From the NCBI GenBank assembly GCA_035948315.1, contig DASZJG010000009.1:1-64000 (forward strand): a DNA stretch of 64,000 nucleotides. Reading direction: 5' to 3'. Made by a program: the position numbers and the translations under genes. The DNA comes from CAJCJE01 sp035948315. Lineage in GTDB: Bacteria; Actinomycetota; Actinomycetes; Mycobacteriales; Pseudonocardiaceae. Below the pieces are notes generated by a model. The model had not been told where the DNA came from and did no database searches. It worked only from the letters and a program-made list of their open reading frames with translations. Position 1 is the stretch's first letter; the number at the start of each line of letters is the position of its first letter. This document shows positions 8,318 through 17,307 of the stretch, piece after piece.

Positions 8318-10224
8318 CAGACCGCCTCCTCGGTGGCCGTGAGGAACCGGCCGAGCGCGGAGAGCGGGAACACCATCCGGTACAGGTGGTAGTTGAGGTA
8401 GAAGTCGCCGGGGAAACCGGTCCCGGTGAAGTAGTCCTCGTCCCAACGGCCATCGGCCCGCTGCGTGTCACCGAGATAGTCGATGCCGCGCCGCACGGCC
8501 TCGCCGCGCTCGCCCGCCGCGAGCAGCGCCATCAGCGCCCACGCGGTCTGCGAGGGCGTCGAGTGGCCCTTGCCGGCCCAGCTGCGGTCGTCGTAGGAGC
8601 GCAGGTCCTCGCCCCAGCCGCCGTCGTTGTTCTGGTGCCGTTCCAGCCACTGCACCGCGCGCCGGATCGCCGGGTCCGAGGTGGCGATGCCGACCTTCAC
8701 CAGCGCCGGCAGCACCGCGCCGCAGCCGTAGACGTAGTTGGCGCCCCACCGGCCGAACCAGGAACCGTCGTCCTCCTGGCTGCGCAGCAGCCAGCGCACG
8801 CCGCGCTGGGTGACCTCGGCGTCGGCCATGCCCTCCTCGGCGAGCATTTCCACCACGTGCGCGGTGACATCCGCGGACGGCGGGTCGATCACCGCGCCGA
8901 AGTCGCAGAAGGGCAGCTTGGTGGTCAGCGTCTGGGTGTTGTCCGCGTCGAACGCGCCCCAGCCGCCGTCCTTGCACTGCATGCCGATCAGCCAGTCGAC
9001 GGCGCGCTCGATCGCCGATTTCGCGGCCACCGAGTCGGAGTTGCCTGCCCTGCGCAAGGCAAGCACGACCTCGGCGGTGTCGTCGGTGTCCGGGTAGTTG
9101 TCGTTCTGGAACTCGAACGCCCAGCCGCCCGGGGTGAGACCGGGCCGCTTGACCGCCCAGTCGCCGACGACCCGGATCTCCTCGCCGACGATCCAGTCGG
9201 CCGCCTTCACCATCGCCGGATGGTTCGGGGCGACGCCCGCGTCGAGCAGTCCGGTCATGGCGAGGCAGGTGTCCCAGACCGGCGACTGGCAGGCTTCCAT
9301 CCAGCGGATGGTCCCGTTGGGCGTCTCCTCCCAGACCGTGAAGCCGTCCAGTCCCTTGATGGCCTTGTCCAGTACCGGGTGATCCAGCGCGTAGCCCATC
9401 AGGTGCAGCGCCATGATCGAGTACACCCACGGCGGCTGGATGCCGCCCCAGCAGCCGTCCGCCTCCTGGTGCGCCACGATCCACTCGACGCCCTGCTTCA
9501 TCGCCAGCGCGCGCAGCGGCTTGACCGGCAGCTTCTCGTAGCCGTGCAGCACCTTGTCCAGTTGCTCGAACGCGTTGGCGAAGGACAGCAGCGGCTTGCG
9601 CTTCCTGGCCCGCCTGCCGACATGCAGTTCGGCCAGGTCGAACCCGAGCGAGCGAACCGGCTTCTTCGCGCACACGATGGTCAGCGGGACGACGGTCTGC
9701 CGCGCCCACTGGCCCCAGTCGTAGATGTTGAGCGCGAACCAGGACGGCAGGAAGATCAGCTCCGGCGGCATCACCGGCAGCTCGTCCCAGGACCATTCGC
9801 CGAACAGCGCCAACCAGATCCGGGTGAACACCCGGCTGTTCTCGATGCCGCCGTTGTCGACGATGTACTCACGCGCGGCGAGCATGTGCGGCTCGTCGAT
9901 CGAGTCGCCTGCCAGGCGCAGCCCGACATACGCCTCGATGGTCGTGGACAGGTCGGCCGGGCCATCGTGGAAGTTGGACCAGGTGCCGTCCGCCCGCTGC
10001 TCGCTGCGAATCCACCGCGCGGCCGGGACGGTGATCTCCTCGGTGAGCAGGCCGAGGAACTGACGCAACATCAGGTCTTCCGCGTCCATGGTCACGTTGG
10101 TCTGCAGATTGCCCTTCCACCAACCCGTTTCGTCCTGAAGGGACAGCAGGTAGTCGGTGGCGCGCTCGGTGGTGCGGCGCGCCCTCGCGACGAGCGAGTC
10201 CGGTGTGCTCGCGACGGCGGTCAA
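8317..10224 (-). CDS. shc: Squalene-hopene cyclase
   Basis: Cyclises squalene to hopene/diplopterol at the membrane. 635 residues, the normal size. The catalytic acid motif DTDDTA is at residues 379-384, and several QW repeats are visible (DGGWGAFD, DGSWFGRWG, NDGGWGEDL, DGRWDEDYF). I chose TTG at 10224 as start: an AGGAGGG ribosome site lies five bases upstream and the TTGA overlaps the stop of the prenyl synthase gene, matching the other junctions of this operon. No ATG or GTG fits the N-terminus. The stop overlaps the next ATG by one base of an ATGA. Confidence 0.95.
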   Translation of the reverse strand: MTAVASTPDSLVARARRTTERATDYLLSLQDETGWWKGNLQTNVTMDAEDLMLRQFLGLLTEEITVPAARWIRSEQRADGTWSNFHDGPADLSTTIEAYVGLRLAGDSIDEPHMLAAREYIVDNGGIENSRVFTRIWLALFGEWSWDELPVMPPELIFLPSWFALNIYDWGQWARQTVVPLTIVCAKKPVRSLGFDLAELHVGRRARKRKPLLSFANAFEQLDKVLHGYEKLPVKPLRALAMKQGVEWIVAHQEADGCWGGIQPPWVYSIMALHLMGYALDHPVLDKAIKGLDGFTVWEETPNGTIRWMEACQSPVWDTCLAMTGLLDAGVAPNHPAMVKAADWIVGEEIRVVGDWAVKRPGLTPGGWAFEFQNDNYPDTDDTAEVVLALRRAGNSDSVAAKSAIERAVDWLIGMQCKDGGWGAFDADNTQTLTTKLPFCDFGAVIDPPSADVTAHVVEMLAEEGMADAEVTQRGVRWLLRSQEDDGSWFGRWGANYVYGCGAVLPALVKVGIATSDPAIRRAVQWLERHQNNDGGWGEDLRSYDDRSWAGKGHSTPSQTAWALMALLAAGERGEAVRRGIDYLGDTQRADGRWDEDYFTGTGFPGDFYLNYHLYRMVFPLSALGRFLTATEEAV

Positions 10225-11246
10225 CGGTCCCTCCTGGTGACGAACAGCGCGGTCGCCCGCAGCGCGTCGAGCACGCCGACCGGCGCGTCGGGCAGGCCGT
10301 CGAGGCAGTCCTGCGCGGTGCGGATGTGCCGGTCGGCCTCGGCCTCGGCCCACTTCAGCCCGCCCGCGCCTTCGATGAGTTCGGCCATCCTGGTCAGCGA
10401 CGCCTCGTCGTCGACCGCGTCCGGCCGGAAGTACAGCTCCCGCAACGTGTCGCCGGCCTCGGTGCCGGAGTTGAGCGCGGCCACCACCGGCAGCGACTTC
10501 TTGCGGCAGCGCAGGTCGGCCAGCCGGGCCTTGCCGGTGACCGCGGGCGAGCCCCAGATGCCGAGGATGTCGTCCACGAGTTGGAAGGCCAGGCCGAGGT
10601 GGTCGCCGAAATCGGCGAACAGCTTGACCGTCGGCTGGGACGCCCCGACCGCGAGCGCGCCGATCGAGGACGCGCAGCGCATCAGCGCACCGGTCTTGCC
10701 GGCAGCCATCCGCTCGCACTCCGCGACCGTCACATCCTGGCGCTGCTCGAACTCGACGTCCGAACTCTGCCCGGTGATCAGGTCCTGCACCGCTTCGTTG
10801 AGGCAGCCGACCACCTCGCTGGCCACGGTGACCTCGCTGCCCCGCCGAGCCGTTTCGATCGCCAGCGTGAGCAGCGCGTCGCCGGCCAGGATCGCCGCCG
10901 GCACACCGAAGACGCGCCACGCGGTCTGCCGGTGTCGCCGCTCCACGTCGCCGTCCATGACGTCGTCGTGCAGCAGGGAGAAGTTGTGCACCAGCTCGAC
11001 CGCGACCGCGGCCGGCACCGCGAGGCTCGGGTCCGAGGTGATGGCCCGCGCGGAGAGCAGGGTCAGCGCGGGCCGCAGCGCCTTGCCGCTGTTGCCCGGC
11101 GTGTCGTTGCCGTGTTGGTCGGCCCAGCCGAAGTGGTATCGGGCGATGCGGCGCATCGCGGGCGTGAGTTCGTCGACGGCCTTGCGCAGCGCCGGTTCGA
11201 CCACGTCCCGCGCCGCGGTCACCTCGGCGGGCATCGTGATCGTCAT
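10221..11246 (-). CDS. Polyprenyl (farnesyl/geranylgeranyl-type) diphosphate synthase
   Basis: 341-residue trans-prenyltransferase that condenses IPP with allylic diphosphates. The first Asp-rich motif DDVMD and the second DDILG are present, as are the RPAL and KTGALM segments. Its position between squalene-forming enzymes and the cyclase indicates that it supplies farnesyl diphosphate for hopanoids. Chain length is inferred from this context; the residue before the first motif (LLHDDVMD) is Leu/His rather than a bulky aromatic pair, so a longer product cannot be excluded. ATGA overlap with hpnE upstream and TTGA overlap with shc downstream. Confidence 0.9.
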   Translation of the reverse strand: MTITMPAEVTAARDVVEPALRKAVDELTPAMRRIARYHFGWADQHGNDTPGNSGKALRPALTLLSARAITSDPSLAVPAAVAVELVHNFSLLHDDVMDGDVERRHRQTAWRVFGVPAAILAGDALLTLAIETARRGSEVTVASEVVGCLNEAVQDLITGQSSDVEFEQRQDVTVAECERMAAGKTGALMRCASSIGALAVGASQPTVKLFADFGDHLGLAFQLVDDILGIWGSPAVTGKARLADLRCRKKSLPVVAALNSGTEAGDTLRELYFRPDAVDDEASLTRMAELIEGAGGLKWAEAEADRHIRTAQDCLDGLPDAPVGVLDALRATALFVTRRDR

Positions 11247-12586
11247 ACGGCGCTCCCCAACACAGCGCGCGCCAGGCGCGCCGTCACGATCCGGGCAGCT
11301 TCGTTTCCGCTTCGCACCGCACCCTCCATCGTGTCGGGCCAGCCGGTGGCGGTCCACGCACCGGCGAGAACACAACCGGGGAGCAGGGTCTGCGCCTTCT
11401 GCCGCCACCGGGCGCTGCCCGGTGACTGGTGGAAGGTCGCCCTGCGTTCCCGGGTGACGAAGAACTCCGTACAGCGAGCCGGCTCGGCCTTCGGGAACAA
11501 CCTGGCCAGTTCCGGTAGGAAAACCTCCCTGAGCCTGGCCACCGGCTCGTCGATCCACTCCCCCGCCGCGGACAGCGACACCGCCAGGTACTGACCGTCG
11601 GCCACGTTCGAGATGTCCGTGCGGTCGAACACCCACTGCACCGGCGAACCCACGATCGCGACGAAGGAATGCTCGGTCACCCTGGTGTCGTAGACCGCGT
11701 GCACGTTGACGATCGGCGCGGAGCCGAGCTTCGCGGGCGCCTCCGGTTCGGCCAGCGCGCCCTCCGGCAGCACCTCGGACACCGCTTCCGAGGGCACCGC
11801 GACGACCACCGCGTCCGCGGTCAGCGTCTCGCCGTCGATGTCCACTTCGTACTGCTCGCCGACCGTCCTGATCGCGCGGGCCGTGGTGCGCAGGCGCACG
11901 TCGGCACCCTTGTCGCGCAGGTAGGCCGCGGCCGGATCGCCGTGCAGCGCGCCCAACGGGATCCGCGGCACGCCGATGTCCGCCGCGTCCGCGCGGTCGA
12001 GCAGCGCGGTGCGGAACACCATGGCGCACAACGCGAGCGAGGCATCGTCCGCGTCGGTGTTCAGCGCGGCAACGCAGACCAGGTTCCACAGCGCGTCGAT
12101 GGCGTCCTTGCGCTGACCGTACTGGGCCAGCCAGGAGCCGAAGCTGCGTTCGTCCAACCGGGGATCGGCCGGGTTGAGCGTGCGCAGCCTGGCCACGGCC
12201 AGCCCGACCCGCGCCCGGTCGGCGAGGGAGAGCAGGCCGTAGCGGGTGAGCGCGGCGCCCAGATGCAGCGGTGCGGGCAGGCCGGTGCGGAACAGTTCGC
12301 CGTGTCGGCCGTCGGAGTGCACCACCGGAATCCGGAACCGGTCCTGCATGTCGATCTTGTCGGCGACGCCGATGGTGCGCAGGAAGTCCAGGTATTCGGT
12401 GTAGCAGCGAAGGAGCACGTGCTGGCCGTTGTCCACGGTCAGCCCGTCCCGGTCGAAGGAGAACGTCGCCCCACCGAGCCGGGCGCGCGCCTCCAGCAGC
12501 GTGACCTCGGTGCCCTCCGCGACCAACTTCGTCGCCGCGGCAAGCCCGGCGAGCCCGCCGCCGATCACCACGACACGTTTGCTCAT
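11243..12586 (-). CDS. hpnE: Squalene-associated FAD-dependent desaturase HpnE
   Basis: FAD amine-oxidase-fold protein of 447 residues which, with HpnC and HpnD, converts farnesyl diphosphate to squalene by reducing hydroxysqualene. The N-terminal dinucleotide-binding motif VVVIGGGLAGLAAA is followed by the phytoene-desaturase-like LLEARARLGGATFSF. The C-terminal FAD-binding segment GCVLAGAWTATGWPDTMEGAVRSG is intact. Both neighbours overlap it by four bases (ATGA). Confidence 0.93.
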   Translation of the reverse strand: MSKRVVVIGGGLAGLAAATKLVAEGTEVTLLEARARLGGATFSFDRDGLTVDNGQHVLLRCYTEYLDFLRTIGVADKIDMQDRFRIPVVHSDGRHGELFRTGLPAPLHLGAALTRYGLLSLADRARVGLAVARLRTLNPADPRLDERSFGSWLAQYGQRKDAIDALWNLVCVAALNTDADDASLALCAMVFRTALLDRADAADIGVPRIPLGALHGDPAAAYLRDKGADVRLRTTARAIRTVGEQYEVDIDGETLTADAVVVAVPSEAVSEVLPEGALAEPEAPAKLGSAPIVNVHAVYDTRVTEHSFVAIVGSPVQWVFDRTDISNVADGQYLAVSLSAAGEWIDEPVARLREVFLPELARLFPKAEPARCTEFFVTRERRATFHQSPGSARWRQKAQTLLPGCVLAGAWTATGWPDTMEGAVRSGNEAARIVTARLARAVLGSAV

Positions 12587-13458
12587 GGGGTAGCCCCCGC
12601 GAGGCTCCGACCGGCGACGATGGCCTTTTCCCAGCTGGGCAGCGAAAGCCGCCCGCCCAGCACCAGCCACGGCCGCGCCATGATCCGGCCGAGCAGCCGG
12701 TGGTAGATGCCGGCCATCGCGCCGCAGCAGGCGCGGCTGCGCCGGTCCAGCATCGGCAGCAGGCGCAGGCCCTCGACGTAGATCTGCTGGGCGCGGGCCG
12801 CCTCGAACTCGATCAGCGCGACCAGGTCGCTCTCGTTGTCGGTCAGCCTGCCGTGCTCGTCGATGTCCAGCGTGACGCCGAACCGGTCCAGATCCTCCTG
12901 CGGCAGGTAGATCCGGCCATTGCCGCGGTCCTCGACGATGTCGCGCAGGATGTTGGTCAGCTGCAACGCCAGGCCGAGCGAGTCGGCGATCGGCTGCGCG
13001 GTGGCCAGCTCCGTCGTGCCGAACACCGCGAGCGAGAGGCGGCCGATCGTGCTGGCCACGCAGTAGCAGTAGTACTCGAGGTCGGCGAAGGTTTCGTAGT
13101 GCGTGCCGCGCACGTCCGCCTCGCACCCGGTGATCAGGTCGTCGAACGCGGACAGCGGCAGTCCGGTGGTGCGCGCCGCGTCCGCGACCGCGATCAGCAC
13201 CGGATCGCTGCCCGGACCGTCGAGGTGGTGCAGTTCCCTGCGCGCCTCGCCCAGCCCGGCCAGGCGCTGCTCGGCAGGCGCTGTGCTGTCGCCGATGTCG
13301 TCGATGCGACGCGCGAACGCGTACACCGCGGACAGCGCGCGGCGCTTCTGCGGCGGCAGCAGCTTGATGCCGTAGGAGAAGTTGCGGGCCTGCTCGGAGG
13401 TGATCGCCTCGCAACGGGCATAGGCGGCCTCGACGGTCGGCGCCGTCATCGCGGTCAT
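12583..13458 (-). CDS. hpnD: Presqualene diphosphate synthase HpnD
   Basis: Squalene/phytoene-synthase-family protein, 291 residues, joining two farnesyl diphosphates to presqualene diphosphate. The two Asp-rich motifs are visible as RRIDDIGD and RDIVEDRGNGRIYLP, with the family's YCYCVASTIGRL helix. ATGA overlaps on both sides. It is paralogous to the adjacent HpnC; the assignment as HpnD rather than HpnC rests on gene order and on the better preserved second motif (DIVED). Confidence 0.92.
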   Translation of the reverse strand: MTAMTAPTVEAAYARCEAITSEQARNFSYGIKLLPPQKRRALSAVYAFARRIDDIGDSTAPAEQRLAGLGEARRELHHLDGPGSDPVLIAVADAARTTGLPLSAFDDLITGCEADVRGTHYETFADLEYYCYCVASTIGRLSLAVFGTTELATAQPIADSLGLALQLTNILRDIVEDRGNGRIYLPQEDLDRFGVTLDIDEHGRLTDNESDLVALIEFEAARAQQIYVEGLRLLPMLDRRSRACCGAMAGIYHRLLGRIMARPWLVLGGRLSLPSWEKAIVAGRSLAGATP

Positions 13459-14399
13459 CGGGCTCCTCCGGTGGCGAGCAGGCTCGCCCAGTGGCGCATT
13501 GTGGACAGTTTTCCGGGTTTCGGGGTATCGGTGAGGACGTCGTAGCCCGCGGCGGCGATCGCCTCCGCGGTCGCGATCCCGCCCGCGACGTATCCGCCGA
13601 TGGCCAGCCGGGCCATCCCACGCAGGCTGCCGACCAGCGGCTTGCCGTCCTCCAGCAGACGCAGCGCGCGCTGGGTCTGGAACGCGAGCAGCGCGCGGAA
13701 CTCCGTGCTGGCCGGCGGTCCTTTGAGGTCGGCGGGCTCGACGCCGAACCGGTCGAGATCCTCCTGTGGCAGGTAGATCCGGCCCTTGTCGGTCATGTCC
13801 TCGGCGACGTCCTGGCAGTGCTCCAGGATCTGCAGTGCGGTGCAGATCCGGTCGGAGAGCACCATCCGGTCCGGGGTGGCCTGGCCGAACACGTAGAGCA
13901 CGAGGTGTCCCACCGGGTTCGCGGACAGCTCGCAGTAGCCGACGAGGTCGGCGTAGCTGGCATAGCTGTGCACGAACTGGTCCTGGCGGTTCGCCTCGAT
14001 CAGCGCGTCGAACGGTCCCCTCGGAATCCGGCAGGTCTGGATCGTCCTGGCAAGATCGGATAGCATCGCGTGCTCCGGCATCCGGCCGGCGTAGATCCGG
14101 TCGATGTCCCGGGACACCTTGTCCAGCAAGGTGATCCGGTTGCCGGTCGCCTCGTCGCCGATGTCGTCGACGAGACGGGCGTACACGTAGATCGCCAGCA
14201 GGTGCTGCCGGATCACCGGTGGCAGCAGCCTGGCGGCGACCGAGAAGTTTTCGTCGCCGGCCTGATCCAGCGGCGATTCCGTGGTACGGTGAGATAAATT
14301 CGTCTCATCATTTTTGGAGGCAGGCCAATAGCGGTGCACGATGGCAGCTGACCAGTCTCGACATGCCTTCAAAGGTGCCGACACCACAAGAACCTCCAC
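13455..14399 (-). CDS. hpnC: Hydroxysqualene synthase HpnC
   Basis: First gene of the hopanoid operon, a squalene/phytoene-synthase-fold protein that acts after HpnD, converting presqualene diphosphate to hydroxysqualene. The motifs ARLVDDIGDE and QDVAEDMTDKGRIYLP are present, as are the HpnC-typical DENFSVAARLLP and LLAIYVYARL. The frame opens at GTG 14399, giving 314 residues. The conserved part begins about 48 residues in, so the true start may be the internal GTG near 14340. Neither candidate has a convincing ribosome site. The stop overlaps the hpnD ATG. Expression of the whole operon presumably starts in the region shared with the divergent MarR gene. Confidence 0.88.
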   Translation of the reverse strand: MEVLVVSAPLKACRDWSAAIVHRYWPASKNDETNLSHRTTESPLDQAGDENFSVAARLLPPVIRQHLLAIYVYARLVDDIGDEATGNRITLLDKVSRDIDRIYAGRMPEHAMLSDLARTIQTCRIPRGPFDALIEANRQDQFVHSYASYADLVGYCELSANPVGHLVLYVFGQATPDRMVLSDRICTALQILEHCQDVAEDMTDKGRIYLPQEDLDRFGVEPADLKGPPASTEFRALLAFQTQRALRLLEDGKPLVGSLRGMARLAIGGYVAGGIATAEAIAAAGYDVLTDTPKPGKLSTMRHWASLLATGGAR

Positions 14400-14755
14400 G
14401 TCCGCTCACGTAGCGTCCATACTGCGGTGCTCCGTCGAGTCTCGCAGCGTGAAAAGCCGCGTCCATCGGCCGAGCGAGGGCAGGCGAAAAGTCGGCACGT
14501 GCACACGCGAGATATCCGGGCCTCGCTGTGCGGTCCGGCCGTGTCTCTCTCCGCCCTGATCACCTGCCGTTCGAGCAGTTGGACTGCTGCGTAATACAGG
14601 TAATATGCCTGTACCGTACACGTAGGCCACCGATGGTGGAAGTACCGCGAAGGGCGGTTTGGGGCGTGTCACATCGGGCGATTCCAAGCGCACATTCGAG
14701 CACCCGAACCCACCGGAGAGGCCTGCGCAGCACCACATCGCGGGATTCCGTCGAG
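14400..14755. other. Divergent promoter region between hpnC and a marR gene
   Basis: 356 bp with no supported gene. It is expected to hold the hopanoid operon promoter and the marR promoter. A TACAGG/CCTGTA palindrome lies at 14595-14613. An open frame on the + strand continues upstream of the chosen marR start but has no coding character before about 14740. Confidence 0.6.
14595..14613. promoter_or_regulatory. Candidate MarR operator (TACAGG-N7-CCTGTA)
   Basis: Perfect 6-bp inverted repeat in an AT-rich core (TAATATG) inside the hpnC/marR divergent region. The size and symmetry fit a MarR dimer site. Binding would place it upstream of both genes, so the MarR protein could control itself and possibly the hopanoid operon. 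Confidence 0.45.
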
Positions 14756-15205
14756 GTGATCGAGACCGAGATGACCAGACTCGCCCGCACCCTGGCCGTG
14801 CTCGCCCGGCAGGCCGAACCCGAGCTGAAACTCGACCGCGCCGGCTACCTGCTGCTGCGGACGCTCGACCGGATCGGCCCGGCCAGCATCAACACGCTCG
14901 CCGCCACGGTCGGCTTGGACGCGTCCACCGTGACCAGGCAGGTTTCCACCATGAAGACACTCGGTCTCGTCGAGCGCAAGACCAACCCGGGAGACCGCCG
15001 CTCCTGCATCATCAGCCCGACCGAAGAAGGCGCCGAACTGATGCGCACCATGTGCCGGCAGCGTCGCAGCAGCCTGAACATGGTCGTCGGCGACTGGGCC
15101 GACGACGAGCGCTCGATGCTCGCCCGGCTGCTCGCGAAGCTCAACGATTCCATCGTTCGGGCTACCGGTTGCGGTGACTCGGTACTGGGTCAGACAGCGG
15201 GCTGA
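14756..15205 (+). CDS. MarR-family transcriptional regulator
   Basis: Winged-helix regulator of about 149 residues. The core is easily seen: RAGYLLLRTLDRIGPASINTLA, recognition helix GLDASTVTRQVSTM, and wing VERKTNPGDRRSCIISPTEEG. The frame is open from 14528, but the MarR fold begins just before ETEMTRLARTLAVLARQ, so GTG 14756 is proposed; no good ribosome site decides it. It is divergent from the hopanoid operon. The recognition segment LDASTVTRQV resembles DNA-binding MarR members without obvious redox cysteines in the wing, so a ligand rather than oxidation is the likely signal. Confidence 0.82.
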   Translation: MIETEMTRLARTLAVLARQAEPELKLDRAGYLLLRTLDRIGPASINTLAATVGLDASTVTRQVSTMKTLGLVERKTNPGDRRSCIISPTEEGAELMRTMCRQRRSSLNMVVGDWADDERSMLARLLAKLNDSIVRATGCGDSVLGQTAG

Positions 15206-15348
15206 CGCCCCTAGCCGCCGCTGAGCGGACCTTCACCACAGCTCCACGAAGTGAACCAACTCGTTATGCGTTCGGCGCTAACCGATCGTGGCCGGGCGGC
15301 GATGAACCGGGGGCCGGACCCGATCAACGCCTCGGCGAGGACAACACG

Positions 15349-16464
15349 ATGTGGACGTTGCTCAGCGGACTCGGTCTGCTGGTGCTGGGTGGTGTCGTCG
15401 GCGTGGTCGTCGACGTCGCGGTCAAGGACCTGCTGCGCAAGCAGAAGGCCCGGCTGCAGCACTGGCTGCGGCGCAGAAAGCGCAGAAAGCCCGGTCGCGG
15501 TGCGACGCCGGTGTCCGGGCATGGCTTCAAGGTCGGCCCGCTGCGGACCAGCTACGTCCTCGTCGAGGGAGACGGCCAGGACGTCATCGCCGAACAGGCG
15601 GTCCGGGTGCTGGTCGATCATCGCGACGTCGAACTGCCCGACGAGATGCAGTCCTGGCGCAAGGAACTCGAACGCGACCACGCGGCCAAGGCGGGTAGCG
15701 GCGACGACCATCCCTGGAACGGGCTGCGGTACGCGGTGCAACGACTGCGGGTGGAACGCGAGGGCGTCGACGAAACTCCCGCGATCACCCTCAGCCTCCA
15801 GCACAGCGATTACCTGAACTTCCTGACCGCGCAACAACTCGACCGCGAGTTCGCCGACGGCACCACGCCGCGCGGCCGATACCTCGACCCGGACGATCCG
15901 ACCGCGGGCCCGCCGTTCATGGCCAACAGCTTCGGCGCCAACGTCCTGGTGATCACCAAGGACGATCGCGCGGTGTTCAGCCGCCGCAGCCAACGGGTCG
16001 CGATCTCGGCAGGCCGCTGGGGGCCGACCATGATCGAGGGTGTCTCCCGCTCGCTGGACTCCCAGGGCCGTACGCCACCGAACCTGTACTCGCTGGCCAG
16101 GAGGGGTTTGGAGGAGGAGACTTCGCTGTTCGCCGACGAATACCGGCTGGAGCTGCTGGCCATCGGTATCGCCGAGGAGAACCACCAGTGGGGCGGCCTG
16201 TTCGTGGCGACCCTCTACGACCTGACGGTCGGCGACCTGACCGAGCGACTCACCCGCGGCGCCCCGGACCGGTGGGAGCAGGACGGCTACGACTCGTGTG
16301 TGTTCGAAGCCGCGGCCATTCTGCGCTACCTGCTCCGCCCCGACCGGCGCGACTGCTGGTCACCGGCCGGACCGGCGCTGGCCTACACGGCCTTGGTGCA
16401 CCGTTACGGCAGGCTCAAGGTCGAGCGCACCATCGGCCAGGTACTGCGGTCCTTACCCGGCTGA
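15349..16464 (+). CDS. Membrane-anchored Nudix-like protein
   Basis: 371 residues. An N-terminal transmembrane helix (LLSGLGLLVLGGVVGVVVDV) is followed by a Lys/Arg-rich stop-transfer stretch, so the bulk is probably cytoplasmic. Around residue 220-265 the segment GVSRSLDSQGR ... SLARRGLEEETSLF resembles a Nudix box in spacing and in the GLEEE core, but the usual REuxEExGu lead residues are partly changed. Hydrolysis of a nucleoside-diphosphate derivative is therefore possible but not certain. The last 70 residues are helical and contain two Cys. The stop runs 12 bases into the convergent PP2C-like gene. Confidence 0.6.
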   Translation: MWTLLSGLGLLVLGGVVGVVVDVAVKDLLRKQKARLQHWLRRRKRRKPGRGATPVSGHGFKVGPLRTSYVLVEGDGQDVIAEQAVRVLVDHRDVELPDEMQSWRKELERDHAAKAGSGDDHPWNGLRYAVQRLRVEREGVDETPAITLSLQHSDYLNFLTAQQLDREFADGTTPRGRYLDPDDPTAGPPFMANSFGANVLVITKDDRAVFSRRSQRVAISAGRWGPTMIEGVSRSLDSQGRTPPNLYSLARRGLEEETSLFADEYRLELLAIGIAEENHQWGGLFVATLYDLTVGDLTERLTRGAPDRWEQDGYDSCVFEAAAILRYLLRPDRRDCWSPAGPALAYTALVHRYGRLKVERTIGQVLRSLPG

Positions 16465-17307
16465 GCGGCCGCCCGCGCCATCGACCGGTGGCACCCGGAC
16501 GCGCAGGTAGCTTCGATCGTCGAAGGACTCGGCGCCGGGGCGGCAGCCTTTCGTGGCAGGCGGTTCGCCGACCAGCAGCGGGTCGGCCGCCAGCCGCCGC
16601 GCCAGCAGGCGCTCGGTCTCGGCCAGGTCGTCTGTGACGTCGAAATAGCCGTCGCTGGTCAGCACCACGTCGCAGGCGCCGGCTGGCAGACCGAACACCT
16701 CGACGAATCCGGCCGAGACCGGATTCCCGTCCACGGCCGGATAACCCAGACCGGGCACGGTCGCGTTGCGCAGTTTCACCAGGCTCGCCAGCAGCGGTTC
16801 GATCGCCCGCCGCCCGGGGTCCTCGGCGCGCAGGGCGGCGACCTCGCTCCCGCCGGCCAGCCGTTCCCGGAGTACCAGCGCCCTCGCCCTGGCCACCACC
16901 GACTCGCCCGTATCGCGTTCCGGCAGGCGCTCGCCGTTCACCAGGACGTGCCCGTCGCCGATTCGCCAGATCTCCCGCCGGGGCCCGTGCACCAACGCGT
17001 ACACCACCGCCGAACCGGCACCCGGCGCGATCCCGGCCGTCCCGAGCATCCCGGCGACCAGCTCGGTAGCCGCCCGCACCGCGACGATCGCGGTCGCCGA
17101 CTCGTCCAGCTTCGCCAGCAGCGAGGCGACCGCGTCGGCCAGTACGGCACCATCCGGACCGTCCGGGTCGTCCCAGGATTTGGCCGTCGCGCCGTCGGCG
17201 ACGCCGAGTACGTGCTGGCCGATGATCAGCCGGTCCTGGCCGCCGTCGGCCGACCCGTCCTTGCCGCGCAGGAACTGGTGCACGACGCGCATCGTCGAGG
17301 GCGTCAT
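16453..17307 (-). CDS. PP2C-like protein phosphatase domain protein
   Basis: 284 residues with the spaced acidic motifs of the PPM/PP2C metallophosphatase fold: GVADGATAKSWD near residue 35, IWRIGDGHVLV in the middle, VVLTSDGYFDVTDD near residue 228 and SFDDRSYLRVRV near the end. These are the positions of metal-binding Asp in the family, so Ser/Thr dephosphorylation is likely, though sequence divergence is large and the DG of motif 1 lacks the usual flanking glycines. The ATG overlaps the stop of the LacI gene (ATGA), so both are cotranslated. A phosphatase coupled to a sugar-type regulator is unusual. The 3' end overlaps the convergent Nudix-like gene by 12 bases. Confidence 0.68.
   Translation of the reverse strand: MTPSTMRVVHQFLRGKDGSADGGQDRLIIGQHVLGVADGATAKSWDDPDGPDGAVLADAVASLLAKLDESATAIVAVRAATELVAGMLGTAGIAPGAGSAVVYALVHGPRREIWRIGDGHVLVNGERLPERDTGESVVARARALVLRERLAGGSEVAALRAEDPGRRAIEPLLASLVKLRNATVPGLGYPAVDGNPVSAGFVEVFGLPAGACDVVLTSDGYFDVTDDLAETERLLARRLAADPLLVGEPPATKGCRPGAESFDDRSYLRVRVPPVDGAGGRSAG

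Noticed and set aside
8269..11457. A long open frame on the + strand, over 1000 codons
   Set aside because: It lies antisense to shc and the prenyl synthase gene, has a His/Gln/Val-biased composition typical of reversed GC-rich codons, and no conserved domain. It is a shadow of the real genes.
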